Positions 24,094-32,953 of a stretch of DNA of 64,000 bases are shown here, one piece after another. The notes beneath the pieces are model-generated. The model ran no database searches. It was not told where the DNA came from and worked only from the letters and a program-made list of their open reading frames with translations. Source of the DNA: an uncultured Pelagibacteraceae bacterium (GTDB taxonomy: Bacteria; Pseudomonadota; Alphaproteobacteria; Pelagibacterales; Pelagibacteraceae); assembly GCA_902627645.1 (NCBI GenBank), contig CACOJX010000001.1, positions 62,001 through 126,000 on the forward strand, given 5' to 3'. The position numbers and the translations under genes were made by a program. Position 1 is the stretch's first letter. Each line of letters begins with the position of its first letter.

Positions 24094-25260
24094 ATGGAAA
24101 TTCCAAAAAGTTTTTTAGGTTATAAAAGAGAAAATGGCAGAGCTGGAACTAGAAACCATGTAATTATTTTACCCGTTGATGACATCTCAAACGCATGTGC
24201 AGAAGCAGTAGCGAATAACATAAAAGGAACTATTGCTTTGCCTCATTCTTATGGAAGACTTCAATTTGGAGCAGATTTAGAATTACATTTTAGAACAATG
24301 ATTGGAACTGGAAGTAATCCTAATGTTGCTGCCGTTATTGTTATTGGTATTGAACCAAAGTGGACTAAGAGAATAGTTGATGGAATAGCCAAAACTGGAA
24401 AACCTGTTGAAGGATTTCATATTGAGCGAACAGGAGACATAGGAACAGTAATGAAAGCTTCGAAAAAAGCTCAAGAATTTGTTATGTGGGCATCAGAAAA
24501 ACAAAGAGAAGAATGTCCGATTAGTGACTTATGGATATCAGTAAAATGTGGCGAGTCTGATACTACGTCAGGTTTAGCCTCAAATCCTACTGTAGGAAAT
24601 TTAATGGATAAACTTGAACCATTAGGAGTACATTTATGTTTTGGAGAAACTTCAGAACTTACAGGTGCCGAAAAAGTTTGTGCAACAAGAGGTGCTACTA
24701 AAGAAGCTTCAGATAAATTTATGAAAACCTGGAGTTCTTACAATGATTTTATTCTAAAAGAAGCGACAGATGATCTTTCAGAGAGCCAACCAACAGCAGG
24801 AAATATCGCCGGTGGCTTAACTACAATCGAAGAAAAAGCCTTTGGAAATTTTCAAAAAATTGGAAATTGTAAATTTGTAGATGTATTAGAACCAGCAGAA
24901 GAGCCAAAAAAAGGTAAAGGATTGTATTTTATGGATACATCATCTGCAGCAGCAGAATGTGTAACATTACAAGCTGCAGCAGGATTTAATATTCATCTTT
25001 TTCCAACGGGACAAGGAAACATAGTTGGAAACCCAATTGAACCAGTTGTAAAGTTAACAGCAAATCCTCTCACAGTAAAAGGAATGGGCGAACATATTGA
25101 TTGTGATGTATCAAAAATTCTTTCAAGAGAAATGAATTTATCACAAGCAGGTGATAAACTTATTGAAACAACTCTTAAAGTTGCTAATGGAAGATTAACG
25201 TGTGCTGAAGCTCTTGGTCATAGAGAATTTGTCATGACTAAACTTTACAGAAGCGCTTAA
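24094..25260 (+). CDS. suyB: (2R)-sulfolactate sulfo-lyase beta subunit
   Basis: A 388-residue protein of the altronate dehydratase/UxaA large-domain family, corresponding to SuyB. Visible family features are [15 protein letters not shown] at the N-terminus, [11 protein letters not shown] (about 150-160) and G-A-T-K-E-A-S. The C-terminal half has F-P-T-G-Q-G-N and N-P-I-E-P-V. With SuyA it forms the lyase releasing sulfite and pyruvate. Related altronate or galactarate dehydratases share the fold; the split subunits and the xsc/apr/exporter surroundings favour the sulfolactate assignment. Confidence 0.88.
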   Translation: MEIPKSFLGYKRENGRAGTRNHVIILPVDDISNACAEAVANNIKGTIALPHSYGRLQFGADLELHFRTMIGTGSNPNVAAVIVIGIEPKWTKRIVDGIAKTGKPVEGFHIERTGDIGTVMKASKKAQEFVMWASEKQREECPISDLWISVKCGESDTTSGLASNPTVGNLMDKLEPLGVHLCFGETSELTGAEKVCATRGATKEASDKFMKTWSSYNDFILKEATDDLSESQPTAGNIAGGLTTIEEKAFGNFQKIGNCKFVDVLEPAEEPKKGKGLYFMDTSSAAAECVTLQAAAGFNIHLFPTGQGNIVGNPIEPVVKLTANPLTVKGMGEHIDCDVSKILSREMNLSQAGDKLIETTLKVANGRLTCAEALGHREFVMTKLYRSA

Positions 25261-25275
25261 TAAATTATTTAAACC

Positions 25276-26343
25276 ATGTTTTATAAAAAGTATTTGGTAA
25301 TTATACCAGGTATAATTCTTGCTTTTGTTCTTTACACACTCTCTCAAGGCTTCAATAATATTATTGGTATTGAATTAATGGGTTACACTAAAAGTCCCAT
25401 CTCAACCGCAATGATAGCGATTTTACTAGGAATGTTTTTTGGAAACATTTTTAAAATTAGAGATAGCCTTCAACAAGGTTTAGACTTTACAAGAGACTAT
25501 TTATTAAAATTAGGAATTATATGTTTAGGTATACAATTAAAACCATTTGAATTTTTAGATTTTGGTAAAATTGCCATACCCCTTATTGTAATTTGTATAA
25601 TTGGAGTTTTGATTATCATTAAACTTTTAATCAAAATTTTAAAAATACCAACTAGAATGGCTTATCTTATTTCAATTGGAAGCACCGTTTGTGGAACTAC
25701 AGCAATAATGGCTACTGCTCCAGTTATCAAGGCTAACAAAAATGAAGTATCATATGCAATAGCAAATATTACTCTTTTTGGGATACTTTCGATGCTGCTA
25801 TATCCTTACTTTGCAAATATTTATTTTGATGGAGAGCCTTTGTTAATTGGTCTTTTTCTAGGAACTTCAATTCATGAAACATCTCAAGTTGCTGCTGCCG
25901 GATTAATATATGAACAACAATTTAACAGTCCAGAAACGCTAAATATAGCAACAGTTACAAAGCTTATTAGAAATACTTTTTTAATTATAATGATACCTTT
26001 ATTTGCAATTTTATATAACCGGGGCAAAACAAGAATAAAAAGTTACTCTTTGATTAATATTTTCCCATACTTCGTTCTTGGTTTTATAGGGATGATAATA
26101 TTAAGAAATGTTGGTGATGAAATATATTCTAACAATTCAAATTGGATTGAGATTATTGATATTGTAAAATTGTTTTCAAAAATATTCTTAACAATGGCGA
26201 TGGCTGCAATAGGTTTGTCTACGAATTTAAAAGACATCAAAAGTATGGGATATAAACCTTTTATTGTTGGATTTATAGCAATGCTAACAGTTGGAATTGT
26301 GTGTATTATTACTATTGAGAGTTATCTAAAATTCTTTATTTAG
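25276..26343 (+). CDS. YeiH/CuyZ-type (UPF0324) putative sulfite/sulfate exporter
   Basis: A 355-residue polytopic membrane protein of the YeiH (COG2855) family. About ten hydrophobic segments are visible, with the family motifs S-T-V-C-G-T-T-A-I-M-A (about 136-146) and G-T-S-I-H-E-T-S-Q-V-A-A-A-G (about 196-209). In other marine bacteria, members of this family (CuyZ) accompany sulfonate-degrading enzymes and are thought to export sulfite. It lies 15 bases after suyB on the same strand, which supports this role. Its 3' end overlaps that of the convergent TauE-type gene by 8 bases. Confidence 0.87.
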   Translation: MFYKKYLVIIPGIILAFVLYTLSQGFNNIIGIELMGYTKSPISTAMIAILLGMFFGNIFKIRDSLQQGLDFTRDYLLKLGIICLGIQLKPFEFLDFGKIAIPLIVICIIGVLIIIKLLIKILKIPTRMAYLISIGSTVCGTTAIMATAPVIKANKNEVSYAIANITLFGILSMLLYPYFANIYFDGEPLLIGLFLGTSIHETSQVAAAGLIYEQQFNSPETLNIATVTKLIRNTFLIIMIPLFAILYNRGKTRIKSYSLINIFPYFVLGFIGMIILRNVGDEIYSNNSNWIEIIDIVKLFSKIFLTMAMAAIGLSTNLKDIKSMGYKPFIVGFIAMLTVGIVCIITIESYLKFFI

Positions 26344-27421
26344 CAGTTTTCACAAAATATTTTTTTCTTAAATTAGATAAAAACCTTCTAATAAATGCAG
26401 CTGCAATTCCTAAAAAAACTGCAAACAAAATAGAGAATAGCCCATAAAAAAATGGCATATCTTCTGAAAATTCTCGAATAAATTTTGAGAAAAAATTTAA
26501 ATCACTTGTTGCTACCTTAGAAATTTCTTTTTGCATTTCTTCAGCAAAAAAAGTGTCGTAGGCAATAGCAATACCAACCATCAATAATAAAACTGCTAAT
26601 AAGGCTTTAAGTCCTGAACTATCTATTCTCTCTCCAAGTTTTTGACCAACTTGAACTCCAATTATTGATCCTACTACTAACATTACAACTAACATCAAAT
26701 CGATTGAACCGTAATTAAATGAATGCAAAAAAGTAACTATGACACTCACAAAAATTGTTACAAATAAAGAGGTTCCCGGTACTAAGCGAGTTGGCATCTT
26801 AATAATATAAATCATTGCAGGAACAAGAATAAAAGCACCCCCGATACCCATTATTGCGGCTATGAAACCGACAGCTAATCCAATTAGAATAGGTGTAAAT
26901 ATACTTTCATACAATTTTGACTTTGGAAATCTCATTCTTAAAGGAAGACCATGTATCCAGTAGTGAACATGAAGTTTTTTTCTTTCTACAACATTTTTTT
27001 TTGCCTTATCAATTTCACCAAGGCTTTCTACCAACATTAATGTACCAATAATTGCGAGAATATACATGTAAGCTAAAGATATAACTGTATCAATTTTTCC
27101 AATACCTTTAAAATAACTAAAAGTATAAATACCCAAAGCTGTTCCTATAGATCCACCGATTACGATCATAAAACCCATTTTATAATCCAAAGTATTTTTC
27201 AACCAATGAGTGGTCGATCCTGATACAGAAGTTGCTAGAATATTATTGGCTTCATTTGCAACAGCGTAAGCGGGTGGAACACCTAGAAAAATTAAAAAAG
27301 GTGTCATCAAAAATCCTCCACCTACTCCAAATAAACCTGAAAGAACTCCAACTAGTGCACTCAATAAAAGAATTTCAATAGGGTTAATAAATACTTGAGC
27401 TATAGGTAAAAAAACATCCAT
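26336..27421 (-). CDS. TauE/SafE (TSUP) family sulfite exporter
   Basis: A 361-residue membrane protein of the TauE/SafE family. Both internal repeats are visible: G-L-F-G-V-G-G-G-F-L-M-T-P (about 29-41) and I-M-G-I-G-G-A-F-I-L-V-P (about 190-201). A soluble insert lies in the middle and a C-terminal extension carries another helix. This longer form often accompanies sulfur-oxidation genes. It is the last gene of a minus-strand run that begins with aprM, so sulfite or a similar anion is the likely substrate. Confidence 0.9.
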   Translation of the reverse strand: MDVFLPIAQVFINPIEILLLSALVGVLSGLFGVGGGFLMTPFLIFLGVPPAYAVANEANNILATSVSGSTTHWLKNTLDYKMGFMIVIGGSIGTALGIYTFSYFKGIGKIDTVISLAYMYILAIIGTLMLVESLGEIDKAKKNVVERKKLHVHYWIHGLPLRMRFPKSKLYESIFTPILIGLAVGFIAAIMGIGGAFILVPAMIYIIKMPTRLVPGTSLFVTIFVSVIVTFLHSFNYGSIDLMLVVMLVVGSIIGVQVGQKLGERIDSSGLKALLAVLLLMVGIAIAYDTFFAEEMQKEISKVATSDLNFFSKFIREFSEDMPFFYGLFSILFAVFLGIAAAFIRRFLSNLRKKYFVKTAK

Positions 27422-27447
27422 CTAAAATAAAAAACTTTAATTTAGTT

Positions 27448-27582
27448 TTATTTAAAAGTTACAAAAGTTCCAACTAAAATTACACCCCAGCAAGCAATTA
27501 TAGCTGATAAAATCCCAGTTTTAATAAAAATTGTTTTTTTGTTTGTAAGTTTTTGTAGGATTTTTATATTTGAGAGGTGCAT
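27448..27582 (-). CDS. 44-residue single-span microprotein of the apr cluster
   Basis: A short frame with ATG at 27582 and a good GAGGAA ribosome-binding site 6 bases upstream. The basic N-terminus (K-I-L-Q-K-L-T-N-K-K) leads into one membrane helix containing A-C-W-G-V-I-L-V-G-T-F, so the N-terminus should stay in the cytoplasm. It sits between the 116-residue unknown gene and the TauE-type exporter, in the same direction. It may be an accessory subunit of either AprM or the exporter. Confidence 0.65.
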   Translation of the reverse strand: MHLSNIKILQKLTNKKTIFIKTGILSAIIACWGVILVGTFVTFK

Positions 27583-27627
27583 CTATATTCCTCAATACAC
27601 CCAGTGGAAAAATTGTCAAATTATAAT

Positions 27628-27978
27628 TTAATATATTGTAGCTCCAAAGACCTTAATTTCTCCATCCTCTACTCCGAGAACTAGTCTCCCCAAAAACTCT
27701 CCTGGGATCTTCTTATTTGTTTGTTTAATGAGAACAGTAATGTGCTCTCCCCTTCTTAAAGTGCCAAAAGGTTCATACGTTTCATTAAGATTAGTAATAA
27801 GATCATTATTAGCCCACTGTTTTCCCAACTCGACCTCATTAGCACCAAACAACATTTGTGTTGAAAAATCTCTGGTAAAACCACCGTAATCCTTAAGATT
27901 AGAGGATCTTACAAGATTTTCCCATAGTGGTTTACCTATTGTAAATATCTCTTCGTCAGATTTAGCTAAAAGGTCCAT
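27628..27978 (-). CDS. Unknown 116-residue protein next to aprA
   Basis: A soluble protein with no signal peptide and no family I can name. It has a helical N-terminal half, including K-D-Y-G-G-F-T-R-D-F-S-T. The beta-rich C-terminal half includes L-R-R-G-E-H-I-T-V-L-I-K-Q and G-R-L-V-L-G-V-E-D-G-E-I-K-V-F-G-A. It starts 24 bases after the aprA stop on the same strand, so it is very likely co-expressed with AprBA. A role in AMP/APS or sulfite handling is suggested only by position. Confidence 0.75.
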   Translation of the reverse strand: MDLLAKSDEEIFTIGKPLWENLVRSSNLKDYGGFTRDFSTQMLFGANEVELGKQWANNDLITNLNETYEPFGTLRRGEHITVLIKQTNKKIPGEFLGRLVLGVEDGEIKVFGATIY

Positions 27979-28002
27979 AGATGAATTGCACTTTATATAT
28001 GT

Positions 28003-29862
28003 CTAAGAGGCTTTCTTCTTCTCATTCTCGTCGACTATATGATAGACAGGAACTTTTTCCATAGTGAACTTACCTGTTTTTGGGTCTCTTCTTGAAACGG
28101 TTAAACAATGCCAATTTTCATCATCTAACTTCATATAATCTCCTCTGTAATAATATCCCGGCCAACGTGTTTCCTCTCTAAATAATGTATGTTCGGTTAC
28201 ACATTGAGATGTCAGAGCTCTGTGTTTCAGTTCCCAAGCTCGCATTAGTTGATGGTAATCCTCAGCCCCTACTTTTTCTAAATCCTCTTGAAGCCAATCT
28301 AATAACTCTAATGCTCTTTTGAGCATATTGCCATTTGTCATATAATTAGACGTTATTCCACCAACATATTCATCCATTATTTTCTGAAGTCTTTGTAGAC
28401 CTTGTATAGGAGAAATATAGCTTGGAGAAACAGTTCCACCAGTAATTTCATTCTGTGCCACTGTGTATGTATCTAAAGGTTTGTAGACAGAGGTTTTAAA
28501 ATCTTCACATTGTTTATCAGAAACATTAATGCCCTCAGCTTTTTTATCTTCAATATATTTAACTGCTGCTTTTGCTGCTAATCTTCCCTCTGTAAAAGAC
28601 CCAGATGAAAACTTATGGGCACTTCCACCAACAGTATCACCTGCTCCAAATAAACCGTCAATTGTTAACATTCTGTTATATCCCCAAAAATATTCTGGAG
28701 GAGATAAATCTTCTGGACCACTAACCCAAGCCCCTGAACAAGTAGCGTGAGATCCCATTACATATGGTTCAGAAGTTGTTAACTCAGGATTTGTATATTT
28801 TGGATCAATATTCTGAGAAGCCCAAACTACAGCTTGACCAACAGTCATACCTAAAAAGTTTTCCCAACCAACTGTTTCTAAATGTGGATCTTGAAAAGCT
28901 TCTTTAGTCACCATTTGTATAGGTCCACCGCCTGCTGCCACTTCTTGAATAAAAGCGTGATTTCTCAAACAAGTAGGTGTTGGATGATGATCAATATATT
29001 CTCCGACTAATTCTTTTGTTTGATCGTACCATTTTTTTTCGTAATTCTCACCATTAGCATTTTGAGTATAAGTTTTTAGATGCAAGAAATAAGCACCAAC
29101 TGGTCCATAACCATCTTTAAATCTACAAAGAACAATTCTATTTTCCATTTGAGTCATTTTTGCACCAGCAGCAATCGGTAAAGCGTATGCTGAACCATTA
29201 CTCCAAGGAGCATACCAAGTTCTGCCCATACCTTCGCCTACCGCTCGTGGTTTAAATATATGTGATGCTCCTCCCGCAGCAACAATTACGGTTTTCGCTC
29301 TAAAGACGTGAAAGTCACCTGTTCTCATATTAAAACCAACAGCTCCTCCAATTCTATTTTCTTGAGCTTCATCCATCAACAAATGAGTTATCATTATTCT
29401 ATTGTAAATTTTATCTGCTGATTTTTTTGCAGCTTCTGCAACAATCGGTTTATAGCTCTCTCCATGAATCATGATTTGCCATTTACCTTCTCTCAGGTAT
29501 CTTCCAGTTTTTTCATTTTTCATCATTGGAAGTCCCCATTCATCAAACATATGAACTGTTGAGTCAACATGACGAGCCATATCATATCCCAAATCTTCTC
29601 TAACCATTCCCATTAAATCGTTTCGAGCATATCTTACATGGTCCTCAGGTTGATTTTCATTCCACTGCATACCCATATAACAATTAATCGCATATAGTCC
29701 TTGGGCAACAGCTCCACTTCTATCTATGTTTGCTTTTTCAACGCAAATAATTTTTAAATCTCTGCCCCAATGTCTAGCTTCAAAAGTGGCACCGGTACCT
29801 GCCATACCACCACCAACAACTAAAACATCACATTCTTCATAATGAGTTTTATGTTTAGCCAT
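28003..29862 (-). CDS. aprA: Adenylylsulfate reductase alpha subunit
   Basis: A 619-residue FAD-binding subunit of APS reductase. The Rossmann motif V-V-G-G-G-M-A-G-T-G-A is at about 15-25, followed by A-N-I-D-R-S-G-A-V-A-Q-G-L and the N-C-Y-M-G-M segment typical of AprA. The C-terminal region has T-R-W-P-G-Y-Y-Y-R-G-D-Y. In SAR11-type bacteria the enzyme is thought to run oxidatively, turning sulfite and AMP into APS, because the rest of dissimilatory sulfate reduction is missing. Its start codon shares a base with the aprB stop. No ATP sulfurylase gene is in the window. Confidence 0.95.
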   Translation of the reverse strand: MAKHKTHYEECDVLVVGGGMAGTGATFEARHWGRDLKIICVEKANIDRSGAVAQGLYAINCYMGMQWNENQPEDHVRYARNDLMGMVREDLGYDMARHVDSTVHMFDEWGLPMMKNEKTGRYLREGKWQIMIHGESYKPIVAEAAKKSADKIYNRIMITHLLMDEAQENRIGGAVGFNMRTGDFHVFRAKTVIVAAGGASHIFKPRAVGEGMGRTWYAPWSNGSAYALPIAAGAKMTQMENRIVLCRFKDGYGPVGAYFLHLKTYTQNANGENYEKKWYDQTKELVGEYIDHHPTPTCLRNHAFIQEVAAGGGPIQMVTKEAFQDPHLETVGWENFLGMTVGQAVVWASQNIDPKYTNPELTTSEPYVMGSHATCSGAWVSGPEDLSPPEYFWGYNRMLTIDGLFGAGDTVGGSAHKFSSGSFTEGRLAAKAAVKYIEDKKAEGINVSDKQCEDFKTSVYKPLDTYTVAQNEITGGTVSPSYISPIQGLQRLQKIMDEYVGGITSNYMTNGNMLKRALELLDWLQEDLEKVGAEDYHQLMRAWELKHRALTSQCVTEHTLFREETRWPGYYYRGDYMKLDDENWHCLTVSRRDPKTGKFTMEKVPVYHIVDENEKKKAS

Positions 29863-30332
29863 TAGTAATAAATTCCTTTTTTAAAAGCTTCTTTTGGAAC
29901 TGAAGGTAGTTCTTTATTGGTATTTAAACCCTCTGGCTCACTATATAATCTTTGTGAATTAATTTCTCCTTGATTAGGTGTATCACCTTCAGCTAGTTTT
30001 GGAATAAACTTACCCCATGGTTTTGTAGTGATCGGCGATACAAAGTTTTTTTCTGTGCCATTCCTAAATTTGATTTTCCAAGAGATAGTTCCTTTCTCTT
30101 CTTCTCTTCTAACTCTTACACTATGACCCATAGGAGCAAAGTCAGCATAACCTCTAACATCTATTGCATGGTTAGGACAAGCCTTGACACACGAATAACA
30201 CTCCCAACAAAAATTTGGCTCTATATTTTTAGCACGTCTTATATTTTCATCTATATGCATGATGTCTGATGGGCAAATATCTACGCAATGTCCACATCCA
30301 TCACATCTGGTCATGTATACAAAAGTTGACAT
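29862..30332 (-). CDS. aprB: Adenylylsulfate reductase beta subunit (4Fe-4S)
   Basis: A 156-residue ferredoxin-like protein that carries electrons from AprA. Two 4Fe-4S clusters are bound by C10, C13, C16 and C20 (C-D-G-C-G-H-C-V-D-I-C-P) and by C42, C45, C48 and C52 (C-W-E-C-Y-S-C-V-K-A-C-P). The C-terminal tail after residue 80 wraps around AprA in known structures and is present here. It sits between aprM and aprA in the order aprM-aprB-aprA. Confidence 0.95.
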   Translation of the reverse strand: MSTFVYMTRCDGCGHCVDICPSDIMHIDENIRRAKNIEPNFCWECYSCVKACPNHAIDVRGYADFAPMGHSVRVRREEEKGTISWKIKFRNGTEKNFVSPITTKPWGKFIPKLAEGDTPNQGEINSQRLYSEPEGLNTNKELPSVPKEAFKKGIYY

Positions 30333-30363
30333 ATTTTAAATTTCTCCTTTTTTTAATAGCACA

Positions 30364-31158
30364 TTAATAATGTTTTGGCTCTTCTCTTTTTATGCCTAGG
30401 CCAAATTGCTCAGGTGCATCTGCTGGTGGTGGAAGATTATCTCTAGAACCATCTGCTTCAGCAAGGTTTTTTTGTATTGCAGCACCAGGTTTATAAAACA
30501 TATGTGCAAATTTTGACCAATAGACGCCACCAAATAAAATTAAATTAGCAGCTATAAATAAAGTTAAGAATAAAAAAGATAAACCTATTTGACCATTAAA
30601 CTGCGTATAAGACCATGCTAATCCAAAAGTAGAGCAAGCTAAAAGTGCTAAAACAAACAGATCTGCTTTTATTATTCTATACCAAGGATGAGCTTCAGCT
30701 GATACGTCAACCCTTAAAAAAAACCAAAACCAATATCCACCGAGACATGTTAAGATAGCTCCAGCATGCCAAAGAATTGACCATGTTTCTGAATTTGATT
30801 TATCTACCCCAGTATAACAAAAAATTAAGACTGCTGATGATAACCAAAATAAAATTGTTCCATACATTCCAAGAACATGAGCTAATCTTCTTTTTCCAAA
30901 ACCAAGTTCTGAAGTTGTTCCAATGTCTACAACTGTCGTTTTAGTTATTACTGATACTTTTTCTCCTAATCCTAATTCTTTTGTAGCAGCAAGTTTTGCT
31001 TTTTTTGCATTATTAAAAAAATACGTCAAATTTTTATGATGTATCATTTGAACAATAGTTCCAACAGCAATAAGTAAAACCATAGCAATAATAAAAAATT
31101 GCATTGCAGTTGGTGGTATTGTTTCTGCTAATATAGAAAAAGGGTTGTTATTTAACAT
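30364..31158 (-). CDS. aprM: AprM membrane anchor for APS reductase
   Basis: A 264-residue inner-membrane protein with about six hydrophobic segments, located directly before aprB. It matches AprM, which replaces the QmoABC complex in some sulfur-oxidising lineages and is thought to pass electrons from AprBA to quinone. Histidines near membrane helices (for example H-H-K-N-L, A-H-V-L-G-M-Y and W-H-A-G-A) could bind haem or quinone. A good promoter lies 52-80 bases upstream, so aprM heads the operon. Confidence 0.85.
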   Translation of the reverse strand: MLNNNPFSILAETIPPTAMQFFIIAMVLLIAVGTIVQMIHHKNLTYFFNNAKKAKLAATKELGLGEKVSVITKTTVVDIGTTSELGFGKRRLAHVLGMYGTILFWLSSAVLIFCYTGVDKSNSETWSILWHAGAILTCLGGYWFWFFLRVDVSAEAHPWYRIIKADLFVLALLACSTFGLAWSYTQFNGQIGLSFLFLTLFIAANLILFGGVYWSKFAHMFYKPGAAIQKNLAEADGSRDNLPPPADAPEQFGLGIKREEPKHY

Positions 31159-31209
31159 TTCCGCCTATAGTTAAAATTAGATTTTTTGTGTTTTTTATAT
31201 ATACTTGAA

Positions 31210-31238
31210 ATTATACTTCAACCCAAAACTCTGGTCAA
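31210..31238 (-). promoter_or_regulatory. Sigma-70 promoter for the aprMBA operon
   Basis: Read on the minus strand, TTGACC (31238-31233) and a consensus TATAAT (31215-31210) are separated by exactly 17 bases. The predicted start near 31203 leaves a leader of about 45 bases before aprM. This is the best promoter match I saw in the window. Confidence 0.7.
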
Positions 31239-31256
31239 TTTTCCTTTGATAACAGG

Positions 31257-31655
31257 CTATTTTTTTCTCATGTAGTGTTGTTTGTTTGGAATAACAGATC
31301 TTACTCCTCCTTGAGGATTCTTTACATCCCCCTCTCTTCTAGGAATTAAGTGCAAGTGACAATGAAAAATAGATTGACCTGAAACTTTTCCAATATTTGT
31401 TCCAAGATTAAATCCTTTAACTGTTTGATCTTTTTTAAGAATTTCATCTTTAATAATTTTGACAAGTTTATTACATGCTATGATTTCTTTTTCAGTCAAT
31501 TCAAAATAATTTTTAATATGTCTTTTTGGTATTATTAAACAATGATCTTTAGAAACCGGATATGAGTCATAACTAGCATAAGCCAATCCATTTTCATGAG
31601 CACATCCACTCGTTTTAATATCACAGAATAAACAAGGATTATTAGGATCTTTCAT
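31257..31655 (-). CDS. HIT-family hydrolase
   Basis: A 132-residue histidine-triad protein. The triad H-C-H-L-H-L-I-P-R is at about 98-106. An N-terminal cysteine pair (C-L-F-C, C9 and C12) together with C18 and H20 could bind zinc, as in Hint-type members. HIT proteins hydrolyse nucleoside phosphoramidates or dinucleotides such as adenylylated products. Its position beside the APS operon is notable, since some HIT proteins act on adenylylsulfate, but it is a separate unit and lies 4 bases after pabC on the same strand. Confidence 0.88.
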   Translation of the reverse strand: MKDPNNPCLFCDIKTSGCAHENGLAYASYDSYPVSKDHCLIIPKRHIKNYFELTEKEIIACNKLVKIIKDEILKKDQTVKGFNLGTNIGKVSGQSIFHCHLHLIPRREGDVKNPQGGVRSVIPNKQHYMRKK

Positions 31656-31659
31656 ATAA

Positions 31660-32433
31660 TTAAAATTTATAATTATTGCAGTTTTTGATAGCTGACTGAT
31701 AATGTTTGTGAAGAATCTTATATTTATTTAAATTTTTTCTTTTCCAGCCAATTTGATTTATAGTTTTTACAGAAGTAACACCTTTGCCAGATCCAACTAA
31801 TATAATTTCATTATAATTTTCTAATTCTTTTAAAAAAATATCTTTTTTAATAATTTTTCTCATTCTATTTTTGATAAACTTAAAGGTATTTCCTACATAA
31901 TAATTTTTTTTTGGTGTAAAAATCTTTTGATCTTTTACAAATAATAAATTTGATGTTCCTGTCTCTAAAAGTTTTTTATTAGAAACTAATCCAATATCTG
32001 ATTTAGAATTATCCATTTTTGATAAGTATGATAAAATCTTTTTATACTTTAGGTTTTTATGTGTTGGGTCTTCTCTTTTTAGTTTAACTAATTTTAAATC
32101 AAAATTTAATTTTGGAGAGACCCTTTTTCTCAATGATATTGAAATAATCTTTTTGTTCAAAGCTATTCTTAAAAGATGATTATAATTTCTTTTTTCAGTT
32201 ATATTTTTATTAATTGTTTCAATTATATCTTTTTTTAGAGTCTTTTTTGAAATTCCATAACTTTTAAGAGATTTAATCAAATTATTAATATGATTATTAA
32301 AAAATAATATTTTTGGTGGCTTACCAAAAATCCACATAGTTGTAAAAACACCATGATCGCCCCAAAGATCCTTAAAATTGATCTCTTTAAAATTATTAAG
32401 CCGATAAGATTTTTTTAATAAGTATGTTACCAT
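31660..32433 (-). CDS. pabC: Aminodeoxychorismate lyase-like class IV aminotransferase
   Basis: A 257-residue fold-type IV PLP protein, divergent but with the class IV pattern L-V-S-N-K-K-L-L-E-T-G-T-S-N-L-L-F in its second half (about 151-167). A lysine-rich segment before it (K-Y-K-K-I-L) holds the likely PLP lysine. PabC cuts aminodeoxychorismate to 4-aminobenzoate and pyruvate in folate synthesis. The assignment rests mainly on overlap with pabA (38 bases) and the neighbouring pabB; alone it could be a branched-chain or D-amino acid aminotransferase. Confidence 0.78.
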   Translation of the reverse strand: MVTYLLKKSYRLNNFKEINFKDLWGDHGVFTTMWIFGKPPKILFFNNHINNLIKSLKSYGISKKTLKKDIIETINKNITEKRNYNHLLRIALNKKIISISLRKRVSPKLNFDLKLVKLKREDPTHKNLKYKKILSYLSKMDNSKSDIGLVSNKKLLETGTSNLLFVKDQKIFTPKKNYYVGNTFKFIKNRMRKIIKKDIFLKELENYNEIILVGSGKGVTSVKTINQIGWKRKNLNKYKILHKHYQSAIKNCNNYKF

Positions 32434-32953
32434 TTAATGTCAAAAATGATTCTGGGTGAAATTGAAATCCATAAATTTTATCCTTATTATTTTCAAAAGA
32501 CATTGCCACTTTTGATTCTAAGCATCTCATAGTTATATCAAAATTTTCAATTTTAAAAGGTTCTTGCAATTTAAGAGAGTGATATCTGCCAACTTTGAAT
32601 ATTTTCCCTTTTCTAAATATAGATTTATTTGAAATTACCTTGATATTTGATTGGAAGCCGTGATAAATTTTTTTTTGTTCAACTATTTTTGCTCCCTCAG
32701 AAAATAAAATTTGTTGAAATCCTAAACATATGCCAATCATTCTTTTTTTTCCTTTATAATTTTTATAAATCTTAGAAGTAGCTGGGTAATCTTTAGGAGA
32801 TCCAGGACCAGGTGAAAATACAATTACCGATGCTCTTTCAAGTTTTGATTTATCTATTTCATAATAATTGTCACATTCAACTTTATCAAATAATGAGAAT
32901 TGATGAACTACATTATGTGTAAATGAGTCTTTATGATCTATTATATAAATCAT
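32396..32953 (-). CDS. pabA: Aminodeoxychorismate/anthranilate synthase glutamine amidotransferase
   Basis: A 185-residue class I glutamine amidotransferase. The nucleophile lies in G-I-C-L-G-F-Q (about 73-79), with phenylalanine where most relatives have histidine. The rest of the triad is in F-H-P-E-S near residue 167. It supplies ammonia to the chorismate-aminating partner PabB. The gene lies between pabB (overlap 4 bases) and pabC (overlap 38 bases), so it probably serves folate synthesis, although such subunits can be shared with tryptophan synthesis. Confidence 0.88.
   Translation of the reverse strand: MIYIIDHKDSFTHNVVHQFSLFDKVECDNYYEIDKSKLERASVIVFSPGPGSPKDYPATSKIYKNYKGKKRMIGICLGFQQILFSEGAKIVEQKKIYHGFQSNIKVISNKSIFRKGKIFKVGRYHSLKLQEPFKIENFDITMRCLESKVAMSFENNKDKIYGFQFHPESFLTLNGNILIKKILSA

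Noticed and set aside
28003-31158. Dissimilatory sulfate reduction
   Set aside because: AprBA occur with AprM, not QmoABC, and no dsrAB or sat is in view; the surrounding sulfite-producing enzymes and exporters favour the oxidative direction.
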